In this document: positions 14,709 through 22,985 of the stretch, piece by piece
How the letters are laid out: each line of letters begins with the position of its first letter
Position numbering within the stretch: the stretch's first letter is position 1
From: CSSED10-109M sp964349455
GTDB lineage: Bacteria > Bacillota_I > Bacilli_A > RF39 > UBA660
DNA length: 25,645 bases
NCBI GenBank assembly: GCA_964349455.1
Contig: CAYGGG010000007.1
Span: 1-25,645 of the forward strand
Direction of reading: 5' to 3'
The notes under the pieces: generated by a model
What the model saw: the letters and a program-made list of their open reading frames with translations, nothing else
What the model was told of the DNA's origin: nothing
Database searches by the model: none
Program-made: the position numbers and the translations under genes

Positions 14709-16083
14709 AAAAGTCCTCCCATACATTTTTAACCATGTTTTTTAAACTATTTGATGTAATTGTTGCACCGGTTATCGCATCAACTGAATCATCTTCAATT
14801 AATTTTTCAATAAAATTTTCATCTTCAATTTTTTGATAATAACTTTCATTATGCGAAATTACTTTAATCAAAATGATTTTTTCATCTTCAATTGTAATTT
14901 CGGCTCTAATCATTCCCGCAAACCCTCTTTGCTCAACTAAATAAATAGTTGTTTTTTCACTAACTTCTTTATTAATAATTTGAAAACTTTCATCTTTTTT
15001 CTCAGTTGTGAAACTAGCAGCAACAACAAAACTAACGCCAACAATTAAAATCCAAGATACAATAAAACTAACCGTCGCATGCGAAAAATTAAATCGCGCT
15101 TTATTGCCAATTTTATCAAGAATGAAAACAAACAAATTCATCGTTAAAATTGAAGTTAACACCCCTTCTGGATAAGGTGACAAAAACCTAAATAAAACAG
15201 TTAGGATTCCTAAAAAAAGTCCAAACAAAACTTGACCAATAATCGTCACTGGACTGGTAACTGGATCAGTTGCCATAAAGACCGCCCCAAAAAGAAGACC
15301 ACCACTCAAAATATGAAAAAAGGCATACCAAGGACCAACGTTGTTAATATTAGCAATTAAAAAAGTAATAATAAAAACCGTTGTGATATATACAACCGGA
15401 ATTCGCCATTTAATGACTCGTTTCCAAGTTAAATAACAAAAAGCAAGCAAGATTAACAAAGCACTTGTTTCACCAACTGAACCAGGAATTGTCCCAAAGA
15501 AAAAGTTAAATAAACTACCATATGGTTTTACTAACTGATCATATGAACCAATTTCAGTTAATTGATGAGATAAAGGAGTTGCACTAGCAATTGTATCAAT
15601 TTCATACAAGTTTAAATAGCCACCATTATTGACGATATTTACTGAAAAAAGAGCGACAACAAACATGACACCAATTAGTGCTGGATTAAAAAGATTGTGA
15701 CCAAACCCACCAAAAATTAGTTTACCAACAATGATGGCCACAATCACACCAAACATTAAAATAAAAATTGGTGTATTAATTGGTAGCACTAAAGCAACAA
15801 ATAAACCGGTAATGATTGGAAATGAATCTTTTAATTTATTTTCTTTTTTGATTTTATAATAAATTAACTCAGTTAAAAAAGCAGTTATCATCGCAATTAA
15901 AATAAAAATTAATGGGAAAAATAAATTAATTAAATCAGTATATCCTTTTTGATAAGGAATGTATCCATTCTTATAAACCGAAAAAAGAATAATTGGTAAT
16001 AAGGCAATTAATAAGTGATGCATTACTTTTTTGGTGCTTTTTTCATCTTTAAGATATGGTCCTTCAAATGTTTTTAGATTCAT
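14692..16083 (-). CDS. rnfD: Fused RnfD-RnfG (membrane subunit plus FMN-binding domain)
   Basis: Residues about 1-330 are RnfD, a polytopic membrane flavoprotein with GGFGHNLFNPALIG and the covalent flavin site SATP (Thr169). A further helix at about 336-357 leads into a compact FMN_bind domain (about 380-460) of RnfG type, with RGFAGMIRAEITI and the flavinylation motif DAITGATITS (Thr441). In most bacteria RnfD and RnfG are separate proteins; here a continuous frame joins them and no separate RnfG is present. The RnfG part is short, about 105 residues after the helix against about 180 usually. AAGGAG precedes the ATG; overlaps rnfC by 20 bases. Confidence 0.93.
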   Translation of the reverse strand: MNLKTFEGPYLKDEKSTKKVMHHLLIALLPIILFSVYKNGYIPYQKGYTDLINLFFPLIFILIAMITAFLTELIYYKIKKENKLKDSFPIITGLFVALVLPINTPIFILMFGVIVAIIVGKLIFGGFGHNLFNPALIGVMFVVALFSVNIVNNGGYLNLYEIDTIASATPLSHQLTEIGSYDQLVKPYGSLFNFFFGTIPGSVGETSALLILLAFCYLTWKRVIKWRIPVVYITTVFIITFLIANINNVGPWYAFFHILSGGLLFGAVFMATDPVTSPVTIIGQVLFGLFLGILTVLFRFLSPYPEGVLTSILTMNLFVFILDKIGNKARFNFSHATVSFIVSWILIVGVSFVVAASFTTEKKDESFQIINKEVSEKTTIYLVEQRGFAGMIRAEITIEDEKIILIKVISHNESYYQKIEDENFIEKLIEDDSVDAITGATITSNSLKNMVKNVWEDFYESKN

Positions 16084-17311
16084 CTTTTTTCTCCTTTGCT
16101 TCTCTTACTTTCTTACGGACATTTATTTTAGCAGGACAGACATAAGAACAAAGTCCACATTCAATACATTTTTCGGGATATAAGTTTTCATACGAGGTTG
16201 CTTCTTTAATTAAAACTGGTGATAACTTAGCAGGACAGACAGCAACACATTCACCACAATGAAAACAAGCCGTTGCTTCATCTTCTTCAATTTGTTTAAC
16301 AACACAAACGGAAGTCATATCACTACTAACCACTAATTCATCACTTTCAACACTAAAACCCATTAATGGTCCATTAGCAATAATCATTTTAGGTGATTGA
16401 TGATATCCACCTAAAAATGAAATAATTTCATTAATCGGCGTTCCTATTTTTAAATAGACGTTAGCAGCTTCTTTTAATTGACTACCAGAAAAAGTAACCA
16501 TTCTTTCAATTAATGGTTTATTAAATTTTAAAGCTTCATAGATTGCATAAATGGTTGATACATTACTAACAACAATTCCTTTATTAGTTGGATATGTTTT
16601 ACAACTTATTTTTTTAATTGTTTCGACTAATTTTCGTTCCCACCCCATTATATAATAATTTGGTGCTTCACTAATTCTTAATTTTGTGTATGAACCAATA
16701 AAATTAGTTAACATTTTTTTTAATTTAAAATTATCTTTTTTAATAGCAATAATTGCTTCTTTTAAACCAAATATTTCAACTAAAGCATCAACTGTTTCTA
16801 ATATTTCTTCACATTTTTCTTCAAGAATTTTAAAGTCAGCAGAAGTATATGGATCTGATTCCATTGCATTAACAATCAAGGTTGTCAACTGATTATCATA
16901 TTTTATATGAGCTGGAAAACCACTGCCACTTAATCCGATAATTCCATTTTCTTTTAAACGATTAATTGCTTGTTCTTTGGTATAATCTTTAAAAGCATAT
17001 ACATTTTGTTCTTTTGTTTTTTCCAAAAAATCATTTTCAATTGCAATTGATTTTATTTTTTTATTATTCAAATAATATTTTTCAACAAAATCAATTATGG
17101 TTCCACTTACACTAGCATGAATTGGCGTTCTGAAATTACCTTTGCTTTTAGCAATCATTTCACCTTTTAAAACATAATCACCTTTTTCAACTAAAATAGT
17201 AATATTTTCGTCTTCATGAATTATTAAAGGAATATAGATTATTTTTGGTTCTAAATATTTTTTTAATGGATAAATTGTTTTATGTTTTATTATTCTTACG
17301 CCTCTTGCCAT
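16064..17311 (-). CDS. rnfC: Rnf complex subunit RnfC (NADH-side)
   Basis: Soluble subunit carrying the NAD(H)/FMN site and two [4Fe-4S] clusters. The glycine-rich GLSGSGFPAHIKY and NAMESDPYTSADFKI mark the Nuo51-like domain. Clusters are bound by CFHCGECVAVCPAKL and CIECGLCSYVCPAKI near the C-terminus. The frame is open to 17377, but the ATG at 17311 has GGAGG seven bases upstream and gives MARGVRII, so it is used (415 residues). The usual NAAECEPY loop is NAMESDPY here, a moderate departure. First gene of the Rnf operon, with its own promoter. Confidence 0.95.
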   Translation of the reverse strand: MARGVRIIKHKTIYPLKKYLEPKIIYIPLIIHEDENITILVEKGDYVLKGEMIAKSKGNFRTPIHASVSGTIIDFVEKYYLNNKKIKSIAIENDFLEKTKEQNVYAFKDYTKEQAINRLKENGIIGLSGSGFPAHIKYDNQLTTLIVNAMESDPYTSADFKILEEKCEEILETVDALVEIFGLKEAIIAIKKDNFKLKKMLTNFIGSYTKLRISEAPNYYIMGWERKLVETIKKISCKTYPTNKGIVVSNVSTIYAIYEALKFNKPLIERMVTFSGSQLKEAANVYLKIGTPINEIISFLGGYHQSPKMIIANGPLMGFSVESDELVVSSDMTSVCVVKQIEEDEATACFHCGECVAVCPAKLSPVLIKEATSYENLYPEKCIECGLCSYVCPAKINVRKKVREAKEKKDESKNI

Positions 17312-17333
17312 CTTATGCCTCCACTCTAATCCT

Positions 17334-17339
17334 ATTATA
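17334..17339 (-). promoter_or_regulatory. Putative -10 element of the Rnf operon
   Basis: TATAAT on the minus strand between the Clp-like gene's terminator and rnfC. The region 17 bases upstream is only a T-run, so no clear -35 box exists. Predicted leader is about 15 bases. Confidence 0.55.
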
Positions 17340-17353
17340 CTCTTTTTTATGAT

Positions 17354-17378
17354 AAAAAAAAAGAGTGACTTTTTCACT
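17354..17378 (-). terminator. Terminator of the Clp-like AAA+ gene
   Basis: On the minus strand AGTGA and TCACT (17364-17378) form a stem with a five-base loop overlapping the stop codon, followed by about nine U residues. It separates the AAA+ gene from the Rnf operon. Confidence 0.8.
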
Positions 17379-19107
17379 TCTTTTTTTTCGTTTTTTGTAA
17401 AGCGGGCTCAATTCGATTTACTCTTAATTCATCATCTCCAGAATTAATAATTGTCCCCTCTTTTGTTTTTTTCGAAATATCAATTAAATGGGGCACCATT
17501 TCTTCTGATAAAACTCTAAAAACATCTCTTGCACCATATTTCTGATAATTTATTTTACTTGTTAAGAAATCAAAACCAGCTTGATCTAAAATAATTTCAT
17601 ATTGATATTTATTACCCGCTAATTTTTGTTCAATTCTTTTAACACACAAATCAATAATCATATAAACATCATCTTTTTTTAATTGATTAAAATATATAAT
17701 TTCATCAATTCGATTAATAAATTCAGGTTTTAATCTTTTTTCAATTGCTCCCTGATATTTTTCTTGTTTATCATTAGCATCATGAAAGCCAATTGTATTT
17801 TTCGTTGCTTCAAATGAACCAATATTAGTTGTCAACATAAAAATACAGTCCTTGAAATCAATCTCCATTTGCCGATTATCTTTAGCAATACCTTCATCAA
17901 AAATATGAAGAAAAACATCCAACACTTCTGGGTGAGCTTTTTCAATCTCATCAATTAAAAAAACGGCTTTTTTATTAGCGAGAACAACGTCAAAAACTTT
18001 ATTCCCTTGTTCATAGTAACCAACATATCCTGGTGGCGAACCTAAAATCTTGCTAACGGTATGACTTTCTTTATATTCACTCCCATCAATTCTGATTAAG
18101 GGCAGTTCAGCATATTGACTAAATAACTTAGCTAATTCCGTTTTGCCCACCCCAGTCGGTCCTGCTAATAAAAAGACAGCTTTGGCACCTTTATCTTTTA
18201 GACCACCAAATTCTAAAACTTTTAATCTTTTAATAAAAAGATCAATTTGTTTATTTTGTCCTTTTAAATTCATCTTTAATTGATTTTCAAGTTTAGAAAA
18301 ATCTAATTTCTTTTCTTCTGTTCTTTTAGAAATAGTACTGTCTTTTGATTTTGCATCAAAAAATTCAGCTTCCCGTAGTCCTTCATCGACAACATCTTCT
18401 AGTCTTTCCAAAATTTCAAAAGCTTCATATCCTTTATTTTCAAAATCACCCATTATTATTTTTAGAATTTCTTTAATTCTTAACTTTTCTTTTCTTTTTA
18501 ATTTTTTAATAAAATGATAATCATATTTAGTTGTATCAATATCATCAAAATCAATTCTAATTTCTAAATCAGCAAATCTGTCTGTTTCTTCTGCAGTTGC
18601 TTCAATAATATTCAAGAAAACTTCCTTATTACATAATCCACCGATTCGTCTGCCAATTCTGACAAAATAATCTCCCTCTTCTGGCATCATCTGAATATTG
18701 TATTTTGCACTATTAATCATTTGCCGTTTTACCAGTTCCAATTTTTTTGGTTCATTTTTAATTAACTGATCAATGTTTTGATCAAATCTTTTTATATATG
18801 GTTTAAAAAAATCTTTCAGTTTTAAATTTTCAGCTAAATTACAAAGTCCAAAATACAAAATAACTAAATCATTTCTTAAACCAAACTGAGAAAAAGCCTC
18901 TAAGTTTGTTTTAAAATGTTTTATTTCATTTGGATAATACGCCACTAAATATATAAATGGATTAATGTTAATTGAATCTTGAAAAAACATTAATGTTTCT
19001 AGTGTTGTGTCATCCAAATCTAAATCAATTATCCTTTCTTTTATTTTCAATTTACTAATTTTATGCATTTCAGCAAAGTCACTAATCATTTGATCAAATT
19101 TATCCAC
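17374..19107 (-). CDS. Clp/Hsp100-like AAA+ unfoldase with one AAA module and a new N-terminal region
   Basis: ATP-driven protein unfoldase, 577 residues. The AAA+ module (about 275-570) is of ClpA/ClpB second-domain type: Walker A GPTGVGKT (316-323), pore loop GSPPGYVGYYEQG, Walker B VFLIDEIE (382-389), sensor 1 TTNIG, arginine finger in RLKPEFINRIDE (Arg466), and sensor 2 GARD (525-528). IGF at 439-441 sits where ClpA has its IGL loop, the tripeptide that docks on ClpP. Residues 1-270 match no Clp N-domain I know and lack a ClpX zinc finger, a first AAA domain and a clear membrane segment. A GTG start follows GGAAGGAAG. Monocistronic, with promoter and terminator. Substrate unknown. Confidence 0.88.
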   Translation of the reverse strand: MDKFDQMISDFAEMHKISKLKIKERIIDLDLDDTTLETLMFFQDSININPFIYLVAYYPNEIKHFKTNLEAFSQFGLRNDLVILYFGLCNLAENLKLKDFFKPYIKRFDQNIDQLIKNEPKKLELVKRQMINSAKYNIQMMPEEGDYFVRIGRRIGGLCNKEVFLNIIEATAEETDRFADLEIRIDFDDIDTTKYDYHFIKKLKRKEKLRIKEILKIIMGDFENKGYEAFEILERLEDVVDEGLREAEFFDAKSKDSTISKRTEEKKLDFSKLENQLKMNLKGQNKQIDLFIKRLKVLEFGGLKDKGAKAVFLLAGPTGVGKTELAKLFSQYAELPLIRIDGSEYKESHTVSKILGSPPGYVGYYEQGNKVFDVVLANKKAVFLIDEIEKAHPEVLDVFLHIFDEGIAKDNRQMEIDFKDCIFMLTTNIGSFEATKNTIGFHDANDKQEKYQGAIEKRLKPEFINRIDEIIYFNQLKKDDVYMIIDLCVKRIEQKLAGNKYQYEIILDQAGFDFLTSKINYQKYGARDVFRVLSEEMVPHLIDISKKTKEGTIINSGDDELRVNRIEPALQKTKKKK

Positions 19108-19132
19108 ATTATCTTCCTTCCTAATGCCACCT

Positions 19133-19161
19133 ATACTACCATTAAAAATTTATCTTGTAAA
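19133..19161 (-). promoter_or_regulatory. Promoter of the Clp-like AAA+ gene
   Basis: On the minus strand TTTACA (19156-19161), a 17-base spacer and TAGTAT (19133-19138), about 25 bases before the GTG start. Close to consensus and correctly placed after the kinase terminator. Confidence 0.65.
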
Positions 19162-19162
19162 G

Positions 19163-19186
19163 AAAAAAAACGAATTATTTCGTTTT
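19163..19186 (-). terminator. Terminator of the two-component operon
   Basis: AAAACGAA (19167-19174) pairs with TTCGTTTT (19179-19186) around a four-base loop; the minus strand continues into U residues. The hairpin contains the kinase stop codon. Confidence 0.8.
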
Positions 19187-20464
19187 TCTTTTACTTTTAG
19201 CAGTTATTTTAAAAGTTACACCCTTTTTTTCATTTTCAACTTTTATCTCATAATTCATTAATTGTAAAGATTTTTTGATAATCGACAGTCCTAAACCAAA
19301 CTCGCCTTTAATTCCTTTTTTATATGGTGTAAATATATCATCTAATAATGTTTGATCAATATTAGGTCCATCATTAAAAAAGGTTAATTGATTTTTGCTT
19401 ATTTCAACTTTAACCGTTGTTGCAGCGTAGCGAATAAAATTATTGAGCATGTTTTCAATAATTGCTTCCCAAATATCAAATGTTCCCTTAAAAGTTCCTT
19501 TGTTTTTAACTTTTAATTGCCAAGTTAATTCTTTTTTTTGATATTTAAATTTTTCAATTGTACTTTCAATAATTTTTATTAAATCAATATTTTCTTCAGT
19601 ATAATTATCACCCTCTTTTAAATAATTCAATTTATTTAAATAAAGCAGTGATTGAACTTTCGTTTCTAATTTATCAATTTGTTCTTCAATTATCTTAATT
19701 CCTTTATTTTTGCTTAAAACACCATCTTCAATTGCTTCAATATGTGATTTAATCACTGTTAAAGGCGTTTTAAAATCATGTGAAATATTTTGATACATTT
19801 GATTTTTATACTCTTCCTGCATTTTTAAAGTAGTATGCATATCATCAATTGTTTTTGACAAAGCATTTAATTCATCATCAAGATGATAATCATCTTGATA
19901 AAGATCAAAATAATTGTCACGACCAATATTTGCAACTTTATCCTGTAGATGATAAATTTTAACAACTAATCTTCTTGACCACGTAATGGTGAGTGCTAAG
20001 ACGATAATTAAAGTGATAAATAAAACTGGAAAAATAACAAAAACAACATCTCGTTGAATTTGATTTATATATTGACAATCAGTAACGGCGATTCTAAGAT
20101 CGCCATTACCGCTAAAAACATAATAATAATAATCATTATTATTGTATTCAAATTTACCATAGTCTTGATCAATTATTTCTAAAACATCATTTGGATTAAC
20201 ACTAATAATATTGGAGTAATTACCAGAAGTAATCAGCGTATTATCATTTTTATAAATGTAGGCAATTCGTTTTTGGGCTCGGTCATTATCAATTCTCGTA
20301 TCAATATAGTTAACCGGATCCCGCAAATAATTGTAAACATTATTTTCATAAATGGGCATTAGGACTTTAGGGAGTATAAGTCCTAAGCTTATTAGAATAA
20401 TACCAAATACAATAATGCCGATTGAGATTAATTGATTAAATAAATTATGTCTTAATTCTTTCAT
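19175..20464 (-). CDS. Sensor histidine kinase
   Basis: Membrane sensor of a two-component system, 429 residues. Membrane helices at about 13-36 and 140-161 enclose an extracellular sensor region of about 100 residues that I do not recognise. A HAMP-like linker (about 162-215) leads to the H-box NISHDFKTPL (phosphorylated His229). The ATPase domain has N-box ENMLNNFIRYA, G1 FFNDGPNI, F-box IFTPYKKG and G2 GEFGLGLSII. The ATG overlaps the regulator stop as ATGA. The architecture suggests an envelope-stress or antimicrobial-peptide sensor, but no target gene is adjacent. Confidence 0.94.
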   Translation of the reverse strand: MKELRHNLFNQLISIGIIVFGIILISLGLILPKVLMPIYENNVYNYLRDPVNYIDTRIDNDRAQKRIAYIYKNDNTLITSGNYSNIISVNPNDVLEIIDQDYGKFEYNNNDYYYYVFSGNGDLRIAVTDCQYINQIQRDVVFVIFPVLFITLIIVLALTITWSRRLVVKIYHLQDKVANIGRDNYFDLYQDDYHLDDELNALSKTIDDMHTTLKMQEEYKNQMYQNISHDFKTPLTVIKSHIEAIEDGVLSKNKGIKIIEEQIDKLETKVQSLLYLNKLNYLKEGDNYTEENIDLIKIIESTIEKFKYQKKELTWQLKVKNKGTFKGTFDIWEAIIENMLNNFIRYAATTVKVEISKNQLTFFNDGPNIDQTLLDDIFTPYKKGIKGEFGLGLSIIKKSLQLMNYEIKVENEKKGVTFKITAKSKRKTK

Positions 20465-21117
20465 AGTAATCTGTACCCATAGCCATAGATGGTTGAAACT
20501 TTGAAATTGGGCATTTTACGACGAAGTCTTCTAATCAAATCATCAACGACACGATCACTTCCAAAATAATTTTCACCCCATACTATATTTATAATTGATT
20601 CACGATTAAATGATTTACTTTTATTTTTAATGAACAATTCTAATAAATCAAACTCCAATGAAGTTAATTTTATTTCTTCTTCATTTTCTAAAACAACTCT
20701 TTTATTTAAATCAACAAGATAATTTTCATATCGAATCAAGTTGTTTTTAATCGCATATGTTCGCTTTATAATATTGTTAACTCGTAAAATCAATTCTTTA
20801 GGTGAATATGGTTTTGTTAAGTAGTCATCACTGCCCAGTTCAAGACCGATAATTTTATCTAAATCTTGATCACGGGCTGAAGTAAAGATAACTGGCACGG
20901 ATTCGTCAGTTTCTCTTATTTTTTTTATTATGTCGTAACCACTAACATCATCACCCAACATAATATCTAGAATCCAAAGATCAACTGCTTTACCTATATA
21001 ATCAATCGCGTCTTTTCCATTATAGAGGTTTACTACCTCATAGTTATCGCGTTTTAAATAGGTGGTTATTAAATCATTTAGATCTTTTTCATCTTCGACC
21101 AAACATATTTTATACAT
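20461..21117 (-). CDS. OmpR/PhoB-family response regulator
   Basis: A 218-residue regulator with a receiver domain (acidic pocket VEDE at 7-10, phospho-acceptor Asp51 in LWILDIMLG, Lys102 in LTKPYSPKEL) and a winged-helix DNA-binding domain (about 125-218, with LTSLEFDLLELF and YGYGYRLL). It is the partner of the kinase immediately downstream, to which it is translationally coupled. An extended -10 element lies just before the GAGGTG ribosome-binding site. Confidence 0.95.
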   Translation of the reverse strand: MYKICLVEDEKDLNDLITTYLKRDNYEVVNLYNGKDAIDYIGKAVDLWILDIMLGDDVSGYDIIKKIRETDESVPVIFTSARDQDLDKIIGLELGSDDYLTKPYSPKELILRVNNIIKRTYAIKNNLIRYENYLVDLNKRVVLENEEEIKLTSLEFDLLELFIKNKSKSFNRESIINIVWGENYFGSDRVVDDLIRRLRRKMPNFKVSTIYGYGYRLL

Positions 21118-21134
21118 TAATTCACCTCAAGACT

Positions 21135-21143
21135 AGTATATCA
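21135..21143 (-). promoter_or_regulatory. Possible extended -10 promoter of the two-component operon
   Basis: TGATATACT on the minus strand, an extended -10 with no -35 box. It would give a leader of about 10 bases to the response-regulator start. A more distant promoter upstream of the two minute ORFs is an alternative. Confidence 0.4.
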
Positions 21144-21150
21144 TAATTTT

Positions 21151-21202
21151 TTATTTTTTCATTATCACCCTCCTTATTCTTATATAATTATTGCTTCCAC
21201 AT
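21151..21202 (-). other. Two minute ORFs with strong ribosome-binding sites upstream of the response regulator
   Basis: At 21188-21202 an ATG (codons M-W-K-Q, stop) follows a near-perfect AGGAGGTGAT. At 21151-21162 a second ATG (M-K-K, stop) follows AAGGAGGGTGAT. They lie in the 170-base gap before the regulator gene. They may be leader peptides controlling translation or termination, or decayed remnants of a small gene; the ribosome-binding sites look too good to be chance. Confidence 0.4.
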
Positions 21203-21269
21203 ATCACCTCCTCATTTTAATGATATCAAACAATTGTGGACAGATTATCTAAACAATATGTGAAATTGT

Positions 21270-21293
21270 AAAAAAAAAAGAGTTACCTCTTTT
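21270..21293 (-). terminator. Terminator of the leuS-pcm-rnhB-hydrolase operon
   Basis: AAAAGAG (21276-21282) pairs with CTCTTTT (21287-21293) around a four-base loop, followed by about ten U residues on the minus strand. It overlaps the last gene's stop codon. Confidence 0.88.
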
Positions 21294-21810
21294 AAATATA
21301 ATTCAAATATGGATTTTCTTTCTTTTCTTTAAAAACACTTGTACTTGGTCCATGACCTGGATAAACTTGATAATCTTTTTCTAAACTTTTAAACCATTCT
21401 AAACTATTTTGCATCGTTTGATCATCACCACCAGGGAGATCAGTTCTTCCTATCCCTTGCTTAAAAACAAAATCACCAACAAATAAATCATCTTCAAAAA
21501 TAAAAGTAACACAATCATTATTGTGACCTTTAGTTGCCTTTACTTCAAAAGAAAAGTTTTTTGTTTTTTTAATTCCTAAAGTACGATAATTATAAATATT
21601 AACCGAATAATCACGAATAATATCAGTTAAAGCGCCAACATGATCAAAATGATAATGAGTAACTAAAACCCCTTCTAATTTATAACCAGCAATTGCTTCT
21701 TTAATTTTTTTATAATCAGCTGCTGGATCAATTACCAAACAACTTTTGTCCTTAATCAAAACATAACAATTTGTTTCAAGTGGACCAACAATTAATTTTT
21801 TAATTTGCAT
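21292..21810 (-). CDS. Metallo-beta-lactamase-fold hydrolase (glyoxalase II-like)
   Basis: A 172-residue hydrolase of the type often called hydroxyacylglutathione hydrolase-like; the true thioester or other substrate is unknown. The metal-binding THYHFDH motif is at 51-57, with further ligands His96 (KGHNND), Asp113 (VGDFVF) and His153 (YPGHGP). It is shorter than glyoxalase II because it lacks the glutathione-binding C-terminal domain. The ATG follows AAGGAGG inside the end of rnhB and overlaps it by 11 bases. Confidence 0.9.
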   Translation of the reverse strand: MQIKKLIVGPLETNCYVLIKDKSCLVIDPAADYKKIKEAIAGYKLEGVLVTHYHFDHVGALTDIIRDYSVNIYNYRTLGIKKTKNFSFEVKATKGHNNDCVTFIFEDDLFVGDFVFKQGIGRTDLPGGDDQTMQNSLEWFKSLEKDYQVYPGHGPSTSVFKEKKENPYLNYI

Positions 21811-22405
21811 CTAATACCTCCTTAACCGGTTTAAAACTTTTTCGATACCCCTTAACTATACCATATTTTTTAATTAAAACAAGATGTTCCTTAGTTGGAT
21901 AGCCCCTATTCTTCTTAAAATTATATTGCGGAAATTTATTGTCAAATTTATCCATTAATTGATCACGATAAACTTTAGCAACAACTGAAGCAGCAGCAAT
22001 ACTAATACTTTTTTGATCGCCCTTAATAATTGAAGTTGAATTAATTTTAAGATTAATGGGCATTGCATCAACTAAAACATGGTCAATTTTTATTTTTTGA
22101 TTTACTTTTAAAATCGCTTTTTCAATTGCTTTTTTTGAAGCCTGATAAATATTAATTTGATCAATTTCATCAGATGATACTTCAACAATTGCATAAGCAA
22201 GACAATTCTTTAAAATATAATCATTAAATTTTTCTCTTTTCTTAGCACTTAGCTTCTTTGAATCATTTAAACCTTCTAAAAAAAAATCCTTTGCTAACAC
22301 AACACAAGCAGCGACAACTGGTCCAAACAAAGGACCCCTTCCAACTTCATCAACCCCAGCAATTACTTTATTATCAAGATACAATTGATCCTCATAATCA
22401 CGCAT
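21800..22405 (-). CDS. rnhB: Ribonuclease HII
   Basis: Removes ribonucleotides and RNA primers from DNA hybrids. The catalytic motif AGVDEVGRGPLFGPV (Asp19, Glu20) and HVLVDAMPI (third Asp) are present, as are SIAAASVVAKVYRD and RGYPTKEH. The frame is open to 22498, but the ATG at 22405 has AAGGTG six bases upstream and gives the expected start; the result is 201 residues. It overlaps pcm by eight bases. Confidence 0.95.
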   Translation of the reverse strand: MRDYEDQLYLDNKVIAGVDEVGRGPLFGPVVAACVVLAKDFFLEGLNDSKKLSAKKREKFNDYILKNCLAYAIVEVSSDEIDQINIYQASKKAIEKAILKVNQKIKIDHVLVDAMPINLKINSTSIIKGDQKSISIAAASVVAKVYRDQLMDKFDNKFPQYNFKKNRGYPTKEHLVLIKKYGIVKGYRKSFKPVKEVLDAN

Positions 22406-22985
22406 CTTGTTCACCTTGCACATTAACGAAAGCAAAACCATAATAAGTTTCCTTTTTTTTCTGATTATATTTATAAATATAATTACCAACTGGCACAACT
22501 AAAATACCATCATCAGTTAATTGATCTAACAAATGAATTGGTTCATCAAAAAAAGCAGCCGAAACTAAAATGCGATCAAACGGGGCGGCTGCTTTTAAAC
22601 CATTTATACCACTATCATTAATCAAATGAATATTATTTTTTTTAATTATTTTCTTCGATTGAAAAAAAACATCTTCATTTATTTCAATTCCATAAATAAT
22701 TGAATTCAAAGATAAATAACTCATCAATTCTAAAACATAACCACACCCAGAACCAATTTCTAAAATTTTTTGATTATTTTTTAAATCCAAAAGGTCAAGC
22801 ATAAAGGCAATGGTTGTGGGCTGGGAAATGGTTGCATTATCGCCAATTGGTAATGGTCTATCCTCATAAGCATATTGTTTATATTTCTCTTCAACAAAAT
22901 CTTCACGTTTTACTTTTGAAAAAGCCGCAACAATTTCTTTTGAAAAATTTTTTTCTAAATGTTTCAATAGCCCATCCCTAGTCAT
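22398..22985 (-). CDS. pcm: Protein-L-isoaspartate O-methyltransferase-family protein
   Basis: A 195-residue class I SAM-dependent methyltransferase that, in its family, repairs isoaspartyl residues in damaged proteins. RPLPIGDNATISQPTTIAFM matches the substrate-side motif; ILEIGSGCGYV is the SAM-binding loop (motif I); FDRILVSAA is post-I/motif II. Its ATG shares one base with the leuS stop (TAATG), and its end overlaps rnhB, so it is coupled within the operon. Substrate assignment by family only. Confidence 0.88.
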   Translation of the reverse strand: MTRDGLLKHLEKNFSKEIVAAFSKVKREDFVEEKYKQYAYEDRPLPIGDNATISQPTTIAFMLDLLDLKNNQKILEIGSGCGYVLELMSYLSLNSIIYGIEINEDVFFQSKKIIKKNNIHLINDSGINGLKAAAPFDRILVSAAFFDEPIHLLDQLTDDGILVVPVGNYIYKYNQKKKETYYGFAFVNVQGEQDA

